From a virus: a stretch of 34,061 nt of DNA. The notes below the pieces were generated by a model. It ran no database searches. It saw only the letters and a list, made by a program, of their open reading frames with translations, and was not told where the DNA came from. The stretch's first letter is position 1. Each line of letters starts with the position of its first letter. Made by a program: the position numbers and the translations under genes. Location: positions 1-34,061 of IMG/VR virus record IMGVR_UViG_3300010966_000088, one strand, 5' to 3'. Below, piece after piece: positions 8,552 through 17,238 of the stretch.

Positions 8552-9160
8552 ATGGCTTACGCAACACTTGCCGAGTTGAGATCTCAACTCGGGATTGTGT
8601 CGTCAGACACGACACGGGATGCGCTATTGACGCAAGCTCTCGACTCAGTGTCAGAGGCAATCAACCACGCGTGCGGACGATCATTCGAGGCAGCAACCGG
8701 CACGGCAACCACCCGGATCTACCCTTCACACCGTGTCCAGCGTGTCGACGGTGGCCTACTGATTCCCACCTCTGACATCGGGTCATCGACTGGCCTGCAG
8801 GTCGAAAGCCGATCAGGCGGAGGTGAGTTCTCTACGTTCACCGGTGATGTGGAGCTCTGGCCGCTCGAGGACGTGGCCCGGGGTTGGGCCGCTACCGGTG
8901 TCCTGATGTCCGGCGCATCGGTCGCAACCGGTGCCGGCGCGAGGATCAGGGTTACCGCTGATTGGGGTTGGCCCGGTGCCGTGAACGCGGTGGTGAAGCA
9001 GGCAACTTTGCTGCAGGCCTCCCGGATTTTCAAGCGGAAGGACTCACCCGAGGGTGTCCTCGGTTCCGCTGAGTGGGGTGCGGTCAGGGTGTCCCGGGTC
9101 GATCCTGACGTCGATGCCATGATTCAACCGCTTCGACTTGATGTTGCGTTGGTGGGCTGA
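8552..9160 (+). CDS. Head-tail connector (HK97 gp6-like adaptor)
   Basis: 202-aa protein, ATG preceded by GGAAGGA. The N-terminal helices (YATLAELRSQLGI, then ALDSVSEAINHACGRSF at about 31-47) and the following beta region with VTADWGWPG (about 131-139) are characteristic of the gp6-like adaptor family, in which an N-terminal helical bundle is followed by a WG-containing loop. The protein would form the ring below the portal. It begins the head-tail joining block. Its stop shares a base with the next ATG (TGATG). Confidence 0.82.
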   Translation: MAYATLAELRSQLGIVSSDTTRDALLTQALDSVSEAINHACGRSFEAATGTATTRIYPSHRVQRVDGGLLIPTSDIGSSTGLQVESRSGGGEFSTFTGDVELWPLEDVARGWAATGVLMSGASVATGAGARIRVTADWGWPGAVNAVVKQATLLQASRIFKRKDSPEGVLGSAEWGAVRVSRVDPDVDAMIQPLRLDVALVG

Positions 9161-9603
9161 TGGATGTTCAAGCATTGTCTGTGGCGCTCGCTGCAGCGGC
9201 CGGTACGGCAACGGTGCCGGCGACCGTTGGGAAACTCACCTCTTTTCCGTTCACTCCTGATTCGGTTCCGGTGCCGTGTGTTTTCGTCGCCGAATTCGAT
9301 GTCGATTTTGATCTGACCATGGGTCGGATGGACACACTCGACTTCACGTTGCGTGTGTTGGTCGGTCGCGCTGATGACCTATCAACGGCGTCCGTGCTGA
9401 ACGGCCTGTTTTCCGGTGCCGGCCCGGGGTCGTTGAAAACAGCGATCGAGTCGGAGCGGCAGAGTGAGGCTGATGGAAAATCTCTCGGAGGTGCCTGCGA
9501 CGATTACCGGGTGACCAGGATGCAGGGTATGAGGTGGTATCAGCACAACGGGATCAGCTATCTCGGCGGAGAGCTCAAAGTCAAAGTAATCGGAGGTGAG
9601 TAA
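9160..9603 (+). CDS. Tail terminator / head-tail joining protein
   Basis: 147-aa protein, ATG in TGATG. Layout is alpha then beta: an N-terminal Ala-rich helix, then VPCVFVAEFDVDFDL, a strand FTLRVLVGRADD (about 62-73), and C-terminal strands around RWYQHNGISYLGGELKVKV. This matches small tail-terminator/completion proteins (gpU-like fold) encoded between connectors and the tail tube. Sequence identity with a named family was not verifiable by eye, so head-closure protein remains an alternative. The tail-tube genes follow after two bases. Confidence 0.65.
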   Translation: MDVQALSVALAAAAGTATVPATVGKLTSFPFTPDSVPVPCVFVAEFDVDFDLTMGRMDTLDFTLRVLVGRADDLSTASVLNGLFSGAGPGSLKTAIESERQSEADGKSLGGACDDYRVTRMQGMRWYQHNGISYLGGELKVKVIGGE

Positions 9604-9605
9604 GC

Positions 9606-10352
9606 GTGTCCAAGTTCGTTCTGACCGATTGCCGGTTGTTCGTTGCCGGAAGTGACCTTACGGGCGCATCCAACAAGGTTGAGATCTCGACTGAGGCGGA
9701 GGTGAAAGAGACCACCAACTACGGGTCCGGGGGGTGGCATGAAAAAATCGGTGGCCTGAAATCGTCCGAGTGGAAGTCTGCTGGTTACTGGGAAGCCGGT
9801 AACGCGGGAATGGTCGACGAAACAGCGTGGTTCAATCTCGGGTTCGTGGTGCCGATCAGCGCCGTTCCTCGAGGTGGTGGCGTGGTTGGTGATGTCGCCT
9901 ACATGACGCAAGCTCTGCGCCCGACTTACATGCTCGGTGGCAGCGTTGGTGATGTCGCACCATGGCAGAGCGATGCACAGGGATCGTGGCCAACGGTCAG
10001 GGGTCAGGTCATGCACCCCCCCGGTACCGCGCGCACCTCAACCGGCACCGGAACAGCGGCCCAACTCGGCGCCGTGCCGGCCGGACAGGCGCTCTACGCG
10101 GCATTGCATGTCCTGTCTGTTGCGGGCACCTCGACCCCCACGATTACTGCTCGGGTCGAGTCTGACGACAACGCGTTGTTCACCTCCGCAACAACCCGGC
10201 TCACGTTCACCGCGGCGACTGCCCGATCAGGTCAGATCCTCCGGACGGCCGGCACGGCGATCACCGATGACTACTGGCGTCTAGCGTGGACGATCAGCGG
10301 TTCTACCCCTTCATTCCTGATGTCGGCCTCGTTCGGCATTGGTCCGATCTGA
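9606..10352 (+). CDS. Tail tube protein paralogue 1, with extra C-terminal domain
   Basis: 248-aa protein, GTG start 2 bases after the previous stop. Residues 1 to about 90 match the next gene: both begin with K-x-VLT, carry SxDL and a Lys-Glu-x-Thr-Asn-Tyr-Gly-Ser-Gly-Gly-Trp block (about 36-46 here) followed by GGLKS. The remaining part, after a Ser/Thr/Gly linker near residue 145, is a Thr-rich beta domain (about 150-248) that could decorate the tail surface. The family stacks as hexameric rings around the tail lumen. Which of the two paralogues is the main tube subunit is not decided by sequence. Confidence 0.75.
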   Translation: MSKFVLTDCRLFVAGSDLTGASNKVEISTEAEVKETTNYGSGGWHEKIGGLKSSEWKSAGYWEAGNAGMVDETAWFNLGFVVPISAVPRGGGVVGDVAYMTQALRPTYMLGGSVGDVAPWQSDAQGSWPTVRGQVMHPPGTARTSTGTGTAAQLGAVPAGQALYAALHVLSVAGTSTPTITARVESDDNALFTSATTRLTFTAATARSGQILRTAGTAITDDYWRLAWTISGSTPSFLMSASFGIGPI

Positions 10353-10371
10353 TCAAAAGGAGTTATCAGTC

Positions 10372-10782
10372 ATGGCAAAGCGCGTTCTCACGGCCCAATT
10401 CACCTCGTTGTCAGGCACCGATCTTTCAGCGTTCCTCACCTCGAGTGAGCTTTCGCTCGAGTCGGAAACGAAAGAGATCACGAACTACGGTTCCGGAGGC
10501 TGGAAGGAGTTCCTTGGAGGGCTCAAGTCCGGTGAGCTGAAACTCAAGTTTCTGCAGGATGTTTCAGCGTCACAGATCGACTCGATCATGTGGCCTCTGC
10601 TGGGGACCGTGGTGACGTTCGCCGTTCGGATCGACAACGCCGTTGTGGGTACCAGCAACCCGCAGTATGCGGGTTCGGTTCTGATCAGCGCGTGGAACCC
10701 GATTGAGGGTTCCATCGGTGATGAAGCGTCGGTGTCCGTCAGCTATCAGACCAGCGGCGCTGTCACCAGAGCAACAGCCTGA
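10372..10782 (+). CDS. Tail tube protein paralogue 2 (probable major tail protein)
   Basis: 136-aa protein. I choose ATG 10372 because AAAAGGAG lies 9 bases upstream, the best ribosome-binding site in this block; an upstream in-frame GTG at 10339 would lie inside the previous gene. The protein has the tube fold signature EITNYGSGGW then KEFLGGLKSGELKLKF and ends AVTRATA. The strong binding site and compact size argue that this is the abundant tube subunit. It shares its N-terminal half with the 248-aa neighbour, showing tandem duplication. The stop overlaps the following ATG by one base. Confidence 0.8.
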   Translation: MAKRVLTAQFTSLSGTDLSAFLTSSELSLESETKEITNYGSGGWKEFLGGLKSGELKLKFLQDVSASQIDSIMWPLLGTVVTFAVRIDNAVVGTSNPQYAGSVLISAWNPIEGSIGDEASVSVSYQTSGAVTRATA

Positions 10783-11297
10783 TGTCCACGGACGGAGTGC
10801 CCCCCATTGAGCTCACGGTCAACGCTGATGAGCTGCGTGATTTCGCGCGTACCCTCGAGCGGCTCGGTGATCCTAAGCCGCTACGCCGTGAGCTCGCGAA
10901 AGAGTTGAGGGGGGCACTCAGTCCTGCTGTTGCACAAGCTAAATCAGCGATCAGCGGTGGCCTAACGCACACCTCACAGGCGAACCCGTCACCTGCTCTG
11001 GGGCCGTCGATTGCCCGGAACATCCGGGCTGAGGTAAGGCTGTCGGGCAGGGTGACCGGTGCCAGGGTGAAGGTCAAGAAAACACGCAACGTCCGCGGCT
11101 TCTTGAACGCACCGAAACTCACCAACCGAGACAAGTGGCGCCGACCACGATGGGGCCGCGCCGGTGATTGGGTTGAACAGATCGGCCGGCCCGGTTGGTT
11201 CGATGACGCTATGGACCAAGATCAAGCACAATACCAGCGGGCAATGATGACCGTCCTAGAAAACTGGGCACGGCGGATTGCCCGCGCAACCAGGTAG
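10782..11297 (+). CDS. HK97 gp10-like tail completion protein
   Basis: 171-aa basic protein. The N-terminal helix ELRDFARTLERLGD, then PLRRELAKELRGALSP and a later ARAGDWVEQIGRPGWFDDA-like stretch (about 127-145), resemble the HK97-gp10/tail-completion family. The C-terminus is a helix rich in Arg (VLENWARRIARATR). In HK97 this gene lies before the tail tube gene; here it lies after both tube genes, an unusual order. The ATG overlaps the previous TGA by one base. Confidence 0.68.
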   Translation: MSTDGVPPIELTVNADELRDFARTLERLGDPKPLRRELAKELRGALSPAVAQAKSAISGGLTHTSQANPSPALGPSIARNIRAEVRLSGRVTGARVKVKKTRNVRGFLNAPKLTNRDKWRRPRWGRAGDWVEQIGRPGWFDDAMDQDQAQYQRAMMTVLENWARRIARATR

Positions 11298-11311
11298 GGA
11301 GCACACACACC

Positions 11312-11719
11312 ATGTTTCTCATTTACACACCGGCTGATGGTGAACCGCAGAAGATGAAATATCTTCCGAACCGGATGCTTTCACCCGAGACGGAAGCTAT
11401 GGAACGGGTGACCGGCAAAAACTTCACACAGATCACCCAAGAGATTCTTGCCGGCAACGCTACGTGCCGGCGCGCACTGTTGTGGGTTCTGCTCAAGCGT
11501 CAGCATCCGACATTGAAGTTCTCTGATGTGTCGTTTGCTTGGGAGGAGATCAGCTTGCAGTACTCGCGTCAGGAGTACGCGCGGATGATCTCACAGGCGA
11601 AAGACAACCTCACCGGTGACGATCTGGCAAACGCTGTTTCGGCGCTTGAGGCTGATATGGCAGACGCTTACGACGATTCCGAGGAGTCGGGAAAAGTGCA
11701 CTCGCCGATCGCCGAATGA
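11312..11719 (+). CDS. Tail assembly chaperone (frame 0, gpG-like)
   Basis: 135-aa acidic, helical protein immediately before the tape measure gene. Features are a short beta start MFLIYTPADGE, a helix with RRALLWVLLKRQHPT (about 53-67), and an acidic C-terminus with DAYDDSEESGK. These are typical of the shorter form of the tail assembly chaperone that coats the tape measure during tail assembly. Near its end lies a slippery heptamer GGGAAAA (11689-11695) positioned in the correct register for a -1 shift into the downstream frame. Confidence 0.85.
   Translation: MFLIYTPADGEPQKMKYLPNRMLSPETEAMERVTGKNFTQITQEILAGNATCRRALLWVLLKRQHPTLKFSDVSFAWEEISLQYSRQEYARMISQAKDNLTGDDLANAVSALEADMADAYDDSEESGKVHSPIAE
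11689..11695 (+). other. -1 programmed ribosomal frameshift site GGGAAAA
   Basis: X-XXY-YYZ heptamer with codon boundaries G GGA AAA in frame 0 (TCG GGA AAA GTG). Both tRNAs can re-pair in the -1 frame as GGG AAA. It lies 8 codons before the frame-0 stop and opens directly into the chaperone extension. Confidence 0.85.
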
Positions 11720-11853
11720 GGCAGCTAGGTAATGCTGCCCATCTTTTGGGGATCGGCGCCCGTGATTGGGACACCATGACCGGGGAGGAAGCACGGCTTT
11801 ACCTCGATTGGCTCGATCAGTGGGCCGAAGCGAACAACAGCGAAAGAGACTGA
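11689..11853 (+). CDS. -1 frame extension of the tail assembly chaperone (gpGT-like)
   Basis: Open -1 frame reached by slippage at GGGAAAA. Translation would continue after Lys128 as SALADRRMRQLGNAAHLLG and then through an acidic helix to DQWAEANNSERD, stop TGA 11851-11853. The fusion would be about 180 aa. The same frame also has an ATG at 11716 (45 aa) overlapping the frame-0 stop as ATGA, so independent initiation is possible, but the slippery site and the conserved position before the tape measure make the frameshift the better explanation. The extension usually links the chaperone to tail tube subunits. Confidence 0.82.
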   Translation, partial: GKSALADRRMRQLGNAAHLLGIGARDWDTMTGEEARLYLDWLDQWAEANNSERD

Positions 11854-11854
11854 C

Positions 11855-13780
11855 ATGGCATCCGATACGTCGATGGTTTTCAACCTCATTGCTCGGGACC
11901 GGGCAACCGCGGTGGTCCGGTCAACGGCGCGGCGTGTCGGTCAAGCCGCTGCGGTGGCGGGCGCTGCAGGTGGTGCGGCGCTCGCCGCTGGAATGGTCGG
12001 CAACCTCGAGGGTGAAGCTGCAGGCGACCGTGTAGCAGCATCGTTGGGGTTGACCCCAGATCAGCAAAAGAACTCTGGCGCTGCAGCATCCAAAATTTTT
12101 GCCGGTGCTTACGCGGGCAACATGACAGAAGCGTCAGATGCGGTTGGTACGGTGATGTCCTCCATTAAAGGGCTGAAAGGCGCCTCAACAGAAACAATCG
12201 CGTCGGCAACGACAGACGCGCTCAACTTCTCAAAAACGTTTCAGACAGACGTTGCATCATCAGTTCAGACGGTCGGTGTGCTGATGAAAACTGGTCTCGC
12301 GAAAGACAGTTCAGAGGCTTTCGACCTGATGACCGCGGCATCACAGAAAGTGCCTGAGGCGTTGCGTGGTGACCTTTTAGCTGCGGTTGACGAGTATGGG
12401 AAGCATTTCGCTGACCTGGGTTTCAGTGGTGAGCAGTCTATGGGGATGTTGGTGAAAGCGTCGAAAGGTGGTGCTGTTGTTCTCGACAAGGTTGGTGACT
12501 CGCTGAAAGAGTTCACGCTACTCGGTACCGACATGTCTGAGAGTTCACAGGACGCTTACAAAAAGATCGGCCTATCAGCGAAAGACATGGCGGCTGATCT
12601 TCTGGCTGGGGGTGACCGTGCCGCTAAAGCGACGCAACAGACTGCAGCCGGATTGCTGGCAATCAAAGATCCGGTTGAGCGCGCGAATCAGTCCATTGCG
12701 TTGTTCGGGACACCGCTCGAGGATCTTTCAGTGCAGCAAATCCCTGACTTCCTCGCGGCGCTCGCGGAAGCACCTGCAGGACTTGCCGGGGTTGAGGGTG
12801 CGACTAAGCGCATGGGGGACACTCTCAACGACAACGGGCAAGCCCGCATTGATGCGTTCAAGAATTCGATGCAGGTCATGATGATGACTGCCGCATCGGT
12901 TGACGGACCGTTGGGCACTGCTGCTGCAGGCGTGTCAGCGTTCGGAGGTGACGCGCTCGCCGGCGGATCTCAGATCGGTGTGCTGGTCATGGCAATGAGG
13001 GGGTCTACGGCTGCAGCGTCGATCATGTCTGCTGCGTCAACGGTTGCCTCGTTCGCGTTGCGGGGGGTCGGGTTCGCCGTCCGGTTTGCGCTCGGACCGA
13101 TCGGGCTGATCATCATCGGGGTTTCGCTCGCTGCGGCCGGTCTCATCTATGCGTATAAGCACTCGGCCACGTTCCGGGCTGTTGTGCAGGGAGCGATGTC
13201 GAAAGTTGCCGGCGCGATCAAGTGGTTCGGGTCTGCAGCTAAGTCTGTGTTCAATTGGTTTCGTGGTGCGTGGCCTGGCTTGAAAGGCACGATTCTTAAC
13301 CCGATCAGTTCCGCGGTTTCAGGGGTGCGGAACAAATTTAACTCGATGGTGGGGTTCGTTAGGGGGATGAAGGGGAAGATCAGCAGTTCAGCGCGTGGCA
13401 TGTGGGACGGCATTACCGCGGCATTCCGTGGCGCCATCAACGCCATTATTGGTGGGTGGAACCGTCTTTCGTTCGGTATCCCCGGTTTCAGTGCCGGCCC
13501 GATCAGCTACGGCGGGTTCAAGATGTCACCTCCGCAGATCCCCTATCTTGCGAATGGTGGGATCGTGACGAGACCAACTCTCGCGATGGTTGGTGAGGGT
13601 AAGCAGGATGAAGCTGTGATCCCACTTGACCGGCTAGACAGGATGATGGGTGGTGGTGCGACACGGCTCGAGGTGGTGGGCGGTGGATCGGCTATGGAAC
13701 AGATGCTGGTACAGATGATCCGTAAGTTCGTGCGGGTCAATGGTCGTGGCAGTGTTCAGACTGCTTTCGGGAGAGGGTGA
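11855..13780 (+). CDS. Tape measure protein
   Basis: 641-aa protein, ATG one base after the chaperone-extension stop. It is Ala/Gly/Ser-rich and mainly helical. The N-terminal 330 residues look like the phage tape-measure/minor-tail core (segments such as FNLIARDRATAVVRSTARR and GDSLKEFTLLGTDMSES). A hydrophobic segment follows near residues 400-440 (ALGPIGLIIIGVSLAAAGLI), the part thought to enter the membrane on DNA ejection. The C-terminus has the recurring LANGGIVTRPTLAMVGE and EAVIPLDRL signature. By the usual 0.15 nm per residue the tail would be roughly 95-100 nm long, short for an actinophage siphovirus. No lytic transglycosylase domain is visible. Confidence 0.93.
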   Translation: MASDTSMVFNLIARDRATAVVRSTARRVGQAAAVAGAAGGAALAAGMVGNLEGEAAGDRVAASLGLTPDQQKNSGAAASKIFAGAYAGNMTEASDAVGTVMSSIKGLKGASTETIASATTDALNFSKTFQTDVASSVQTVGVLMKTGLAKDSSEAFDLMTAASQKVPEALRGDLLAAVDEYGKHFADLGFSGEQSMGMLVKASKGGAVVLDKVGDSLKEFTLLGTDMSESSQDAYKKIGLSAKDMAADLLAGGDRAAKATQQTAAGLLAIKDPVERANQSIALFGTPLEDLSVQQIPDFLAALAEAPAGLAGVEGATKRMGDTLNDNGQARIDAFKNSMQVMMMTAASVDGPLGTAAAGVSAFGGDALAGGSQIGVLVMAMRGSTAAASIMSAASTVASFALRGVGFAVRFALGPIGLIIIGVSLAAAGLIYAYKHSATFRAVVQGAMSKVAGAIKWFGSAAKSVFNWFRGAWPGLKGTILNPISSAVSGVRNKFNSMVGFVRGMKGKISSSARGMWDGITAAFRGAINAIIGGWNRLSFGIPGFSAGPISYGGFKMSPPQIPYLANGGIVTRPTLAMVGEGKQDEAVIPLDRLDRMMGGGATRLEVVGGGSAMEQMLVQMIRKFVRVNGRGSVQTAFGRG

Positions 13781-13786
13781 CCACCG

Positions 13787-16700
13787 ATGACGTTCATTCA
13801 GGGCACCCCTGGGGTTGGGACAACACCAACCCTTGATTTCACTGTTCCGCCCGGGGTGACCTCCGGAATGGTTGGTGTCATTGTGTTTTCGTTGGCATCG
13901 GGCACTGATTGGGACCCGGTGCCGTTCAAGTCCGGTGCCACGTTCACCCTCGTTGATGATCGGGCAGCGACCAACCTTCGGGTGACCGTGTGGTCAGGTA
14001 CCGGTCTCGTTGCCGGTGATGTGGTTACCGTGTCAGCGACGATCGACAATCAGGCGAACGTGTGGCACCTCTACACGGACGAATTCACCGTTGATGTTCC
14101 GACGCTCGCGGCCGGTGTCAGGGGAGGGAGTACCGCGGTAACTGTGTCGGGTTCGGTGACACCTGATCTGGGTCAGACTGTTCTGGTCATTGCGTCGGAA
14201 CGGACTACGGCAACGGGTTCCGTGGTGTCGTCTGTGGTGTCGAGTGGCGGAGAAACGATCACTGACCAGTTGTTCTCGGAGCAACCGGAGACCGTAACCT
14301 CAACGTATATGGGTACTTTCGTTGCGAGCGCTGCAGCGTCTAGAACGGTGACGATCACCCATAACAGTGCGTCGACCAACGGATATTGCGCCGTGGTGGA
14401 GGTCGTTTCGGCTGCAGTACCGACCCCGGTACCTCCGTCTGACTTCCCTAACGAGCCGCTTGCCGTTGTGGTGCAAGCAAAGTTCGATGGTACGAACTGG
14501 ACTGACATCACTGATGATGCTCTCGTTCGTTCACCGATCACGGTCAAGCGTGGCAAGAGTGATGAACAGTCGAAAGCTGAACCGTCGAAAGTTGGTCTGA
14601 CACTGCGGAACCCGGACGGTCGATACTCTCCCCGTAACCCGTCAGGTCCGTACTACGGGAAGATATCTCGCAATACTGAACTGCGAGTAGGGGTCAGCGA
14701 ATCGTCAACATGGTTGGACTGTCCTGGCCCAACCGGTGCGGTTACGGTGGCGCGGTCAGTGTCGACCCCGGACCATGCCTCGCTGGACATCACCGGTGAT
14801 CTCGATATCCGGTTCGATGCTGATCTCGATTCCTGGCACGAAGATCTAGACCTCGTTTCCAAAGGTGTTGAATCCACTAACCAAAGGTCGTATTGGTTTC
14901 GGATCAACGCGGACGGTCTGTTGTACCTGTACCGGTCTGTGACCGGCACGAGTTGGTCCTCTGCGGTTTCTACACGGTCGGTACCCGTGGTGAGGGGACG
15001 TCTAGCGGTCAGGGCAACTCTCGACGTCGACAACGGTTCGGGCGGGCGAACCACAACGTTTTACACGGCGCCAACGATGGCAGGGCCCTGGGAGCAACTC
15101 GGGTTGACCGGTGTTGGTACCGGGGTCATCAGCATTTTTGCTAGTACAGCGCCTCTGGTGGTTCTCGATAACCCAACTATCGAAGCAGGTTTCAGCCGTG
15201 CCGTGAGGGGCAGGGTTTACGGTGTTGAGGTCCGTGACGGGATCGGTGGGACGGTAGTCGCCGGCCCGGATTTCACTACCCTGACATCAGGTGATGCCTC
15301 GTTCACAGACGCACCGGGTAGGTTGTGGACGCTCAACGGGCCGGTGAAGATCACCAATCTTGACGTGCGGGGGCACGGTGAGGTCCCTGCGTGGCCTCAA
15401 AAGTGGGATCTGTCAGGGAAAGACGTGTGGACACCGATCGAGGCTGCAGGGATCACACGGCGCCTAGGGCAGGGTGCGGCGCCGTTGTCGTCGCCTCTGA
15501 AACGAGGCATGACCTCCGGTGCCCTGTCCGGGGTTGTCGCTTATTGGCCAGTGGAGGATCTTGCCGGAGCGTCGGTGATCTCGACGGCTCTTGCCAACGG
15601 GCGAACAATGAGCTTGGCAGGTGATGACAACACTACGTTTTCTTCCTCGGAGGTCATTCCGGGTTCGGACTCGATCGCCGTGTTGGGTGATAAGTCATCG
15701 TGGGTTGGTTCGGTGCGGCCGGTGACGGCTACGGGCAAGCTGCAGATGTGGTGGGTGATGCAGTGTCCTGCAGGTGGTCTCACCAATAATGAGGTGCTGA
15801 TCAGTCTGGCGACAACGGGCACCGTTGGTACAGCCAATGTCACTTACTCAACAGGTGGGAATCTGCGAGTGGTGTTCGTTGATCCGAATACTGGGTCGAC
15901 GATCGGGACGGTAGGGCCGTATGCGTATGCTGCGGACGGGTTGGCGGTCAAGATGTCGCTAGACCTGACTCAGAACGGTTCTGATGTCGATGTTGAGCTG
16001 AAAATGCTTGTCCCTGGTGCAAGTGGTGGGGTTACGGGACCCGGAACCATCAGTAGTAGGACGGTGGGCAGGGCGGTATCGGTAGAGGTCTCTCCGGGCG
16101 CTGGCACCCCTGATCTACACATGGGGCACATCAGTGTCCACACAACGATCTACAGCCTGTACGCACAAGGCAGAGAGCTCGCTGGTTGGGTTGGTGAGGT
16201 GATGGGCCGGCGCATCGAACGGTTGTGCTCTGAGGAAGACATCCCGTTCCGGCTGATCGGGAATCTTGACGCTACCGTGCCCGGTGGGATCCAAAAGTCT
16301 CTGCCGGTGTTGGAGTTGCTGCAGGAAGCTGCAGACGCTGACGGTGGGATTCTGGCCGAGAGCAGAGACGATCTGTCGCTGATGTTCGTCCCGAGGAAGG
16401 CGCTGCAGCAGGATCTTTCACCGATGGTGTCCGTGCCGTATGGGTCGATGGTTGAGCTTGACCCGATAGAGGATGATGAGTCGACACGGAACGACATCAC
16501 GGTGATTCGAGATGGTGGGTCATCGTTCCGTGTTGAGCAGACAACGGGGGGCATGTCGACGTCAGCGCCTCCTACTGGGATCGGCCGGTATCAGGTCTCT
16601 GAGACCTACTCTCTGGCATCGGATGCGCAGTTGCCGGATTACGCGCATTGGCGTCTGAGCCTTGGCACCGTGGATGAGTTGCGTTACCCGAGTGTGGGTT

Positions 16701-17218
16701 TCGCGCTTGAGCATCCTGACATAGCGTCTGACGCCGTGGTTGTTTCGTCTCTGCGTAGAGCTGATCTCGGGCAAAGGTTGGAACTTACGGGCCCGTTCCC
16801 TGCCTGGCTACCACCCGATCCGGTTGACACCATCATCATCGGATCTGAGGAAACGCTAGGGGTTTACGATCACTCGATCGTTTACAACTGCGTACCCGGT
16901 GAGCCTTACCGTATCGGCATGTGGACGGGGGGTGCCGAACATCGTTGGGGTGGTGAGGGTTCTACGATCACAAGCTCGATAACGACTACTGCGACAAGTG
17001 TTTCGGTTTCGTTCGGTACCGGTGTTCGGTGGGTCACCGATCCTGCAGAGTTTCCCTTCGATGCCCGGATCGGGGCGGAGGTGGTGACCGTAACAGCGAT
17101 CACCGGCACAACTTCACCGCAGACTGCGACGGTAACCCGTTCGGTGAACGGGGTTGTGTTGGCGCATCCTGCCGGTACATCGTTCGATCTTGCCTATCCT
17201 GTTTACTACTCGGTTTAA
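13787..17218 (+). CDS. Large tail-tip protein (Dit/Tal-like minor tail protein)
   Basis: 1143 aa, ATG after a GAGAGGG site. Residues 1-210 are the beta domain shared with the GDPD-like protein at 7042. From about 225 there is a minor-tail module (KFDGTNWTDITDD, then SKVGLTLRNPDGRYSP), followed by LamG/concanavalin-like stretches (about 320-480 and 590-750) that commonly bind carbohydrate, a central segment RRLGQGAAPLSSPLKRG (about 558-574), and a late segment resembling the tail-hub fold up to VYDHSIVYNC. A terminal beta piece ends with VLAHPAGTSFDLAYP. One protein seems to combine baseplate hub and receptor-binding functions; only one further tail gene follows. No protease or hydrolase motif is seen. 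Confidence 0.85.
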   Translation: MTFIQGTPGVGTTPTLDFTVPPGVTSGMVGVIVFSLASGTDWDPVPFKSGATFTLVDDRAATNLRVTVWSGTGLVAGDVVTVSATIDNQANVWHLYTDEFTVDVPTLAAGVRGGSTAVTVSGSVTPDLGQTVLVIASERTTATGSVVSSVVSSGGETITDQLFSEQPETVTSTYMGTFVASAAASRTVTITHNSASTNGYCAVVEVVSAAVPTPVPPSDFPNEPLAVVVQAKFDGTNWTDITDDALVRSPITVKRGKSDEQSKAEPSKVGLTLRNPDGRYSPRNPSGPYYGKISRNTELRVGVSESSTWLDCPGPTGAVTVARSVSTPDHASLDITGDLDIRFDADLDSWHEDLDLVSKGVESTNQRSYWFRINADGLLYLYRSVTGTSWSSAVSTRSVPVVRGRLAVRATLDVDNGSGGRTTTFYTAPTMAGPWEQLGLTGVGTGVISIFASTAPLVVLDNPTIEAGFSRAVRGRVYGVEVRDGIGGTVVAGPDFTTLTSGDASFTDAPGRLWTLNGPVKITNLDVRGHGEVPAWPQKWDLSGKDVWTPIEAAGITRRLGQGAAPLSSPLKRGMTSGALSGVVAYWPVEDLAGASVISTALANGRTMSLAGDDNTTFSSSEVIPGSDSIAVLGDKSSWVGSVRPVTATGKLQMWWVMQCPAGGLTNNEVLISLATTGTVGTANVTYSTGGNLRVVFVDPNTGSTIGTVGPYAYAADGLAVKMSLDLTQNGSDVDVELKMLVPGASGGVTGPGTISSRTVGRAVSVEVSPGAGTPDLHMGHISVHTTIYSLYAQGRELAGWVGEVMGRRIERLCSEEDIPFRLIGNLDATVPGGIQKSLPVLELLQEAADADGGILAESRDDLSLMFVPRKALQQDLSPMVSVPYGSMVELDPIEDDESTRNDITVIRDGGSSFRVEQTTGGMSTSAPPTGIGRYQVSETYSLASDAQLPDYAHWRLSLGTVDELRYPSVGFALEHPDIASDAVVVSSLRRADLGQRLELTGPFPAWLPPDPVDTIIIGSEETLGVYDHSIVYNCVPGEPYRIGMWTGGAEHRWGGEGSTITSSITTTATSVSVSFGTGVRWVTDPAEFPFDARIGAEVVTVTAITGTTSPQTATVTRSVNGVVLAHPAGTSFDLAYPVYYSV

Positions 17219-17238
17219 CTGAAAGGGGCATCACCGTA

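Noticed and set aside
17029-17238. Upstream extension of the 146-aa fibre-like protein
   Set aside because: The extension lies inside the tail-tip gene; ATG 17239 has the GAAAGGGG site.
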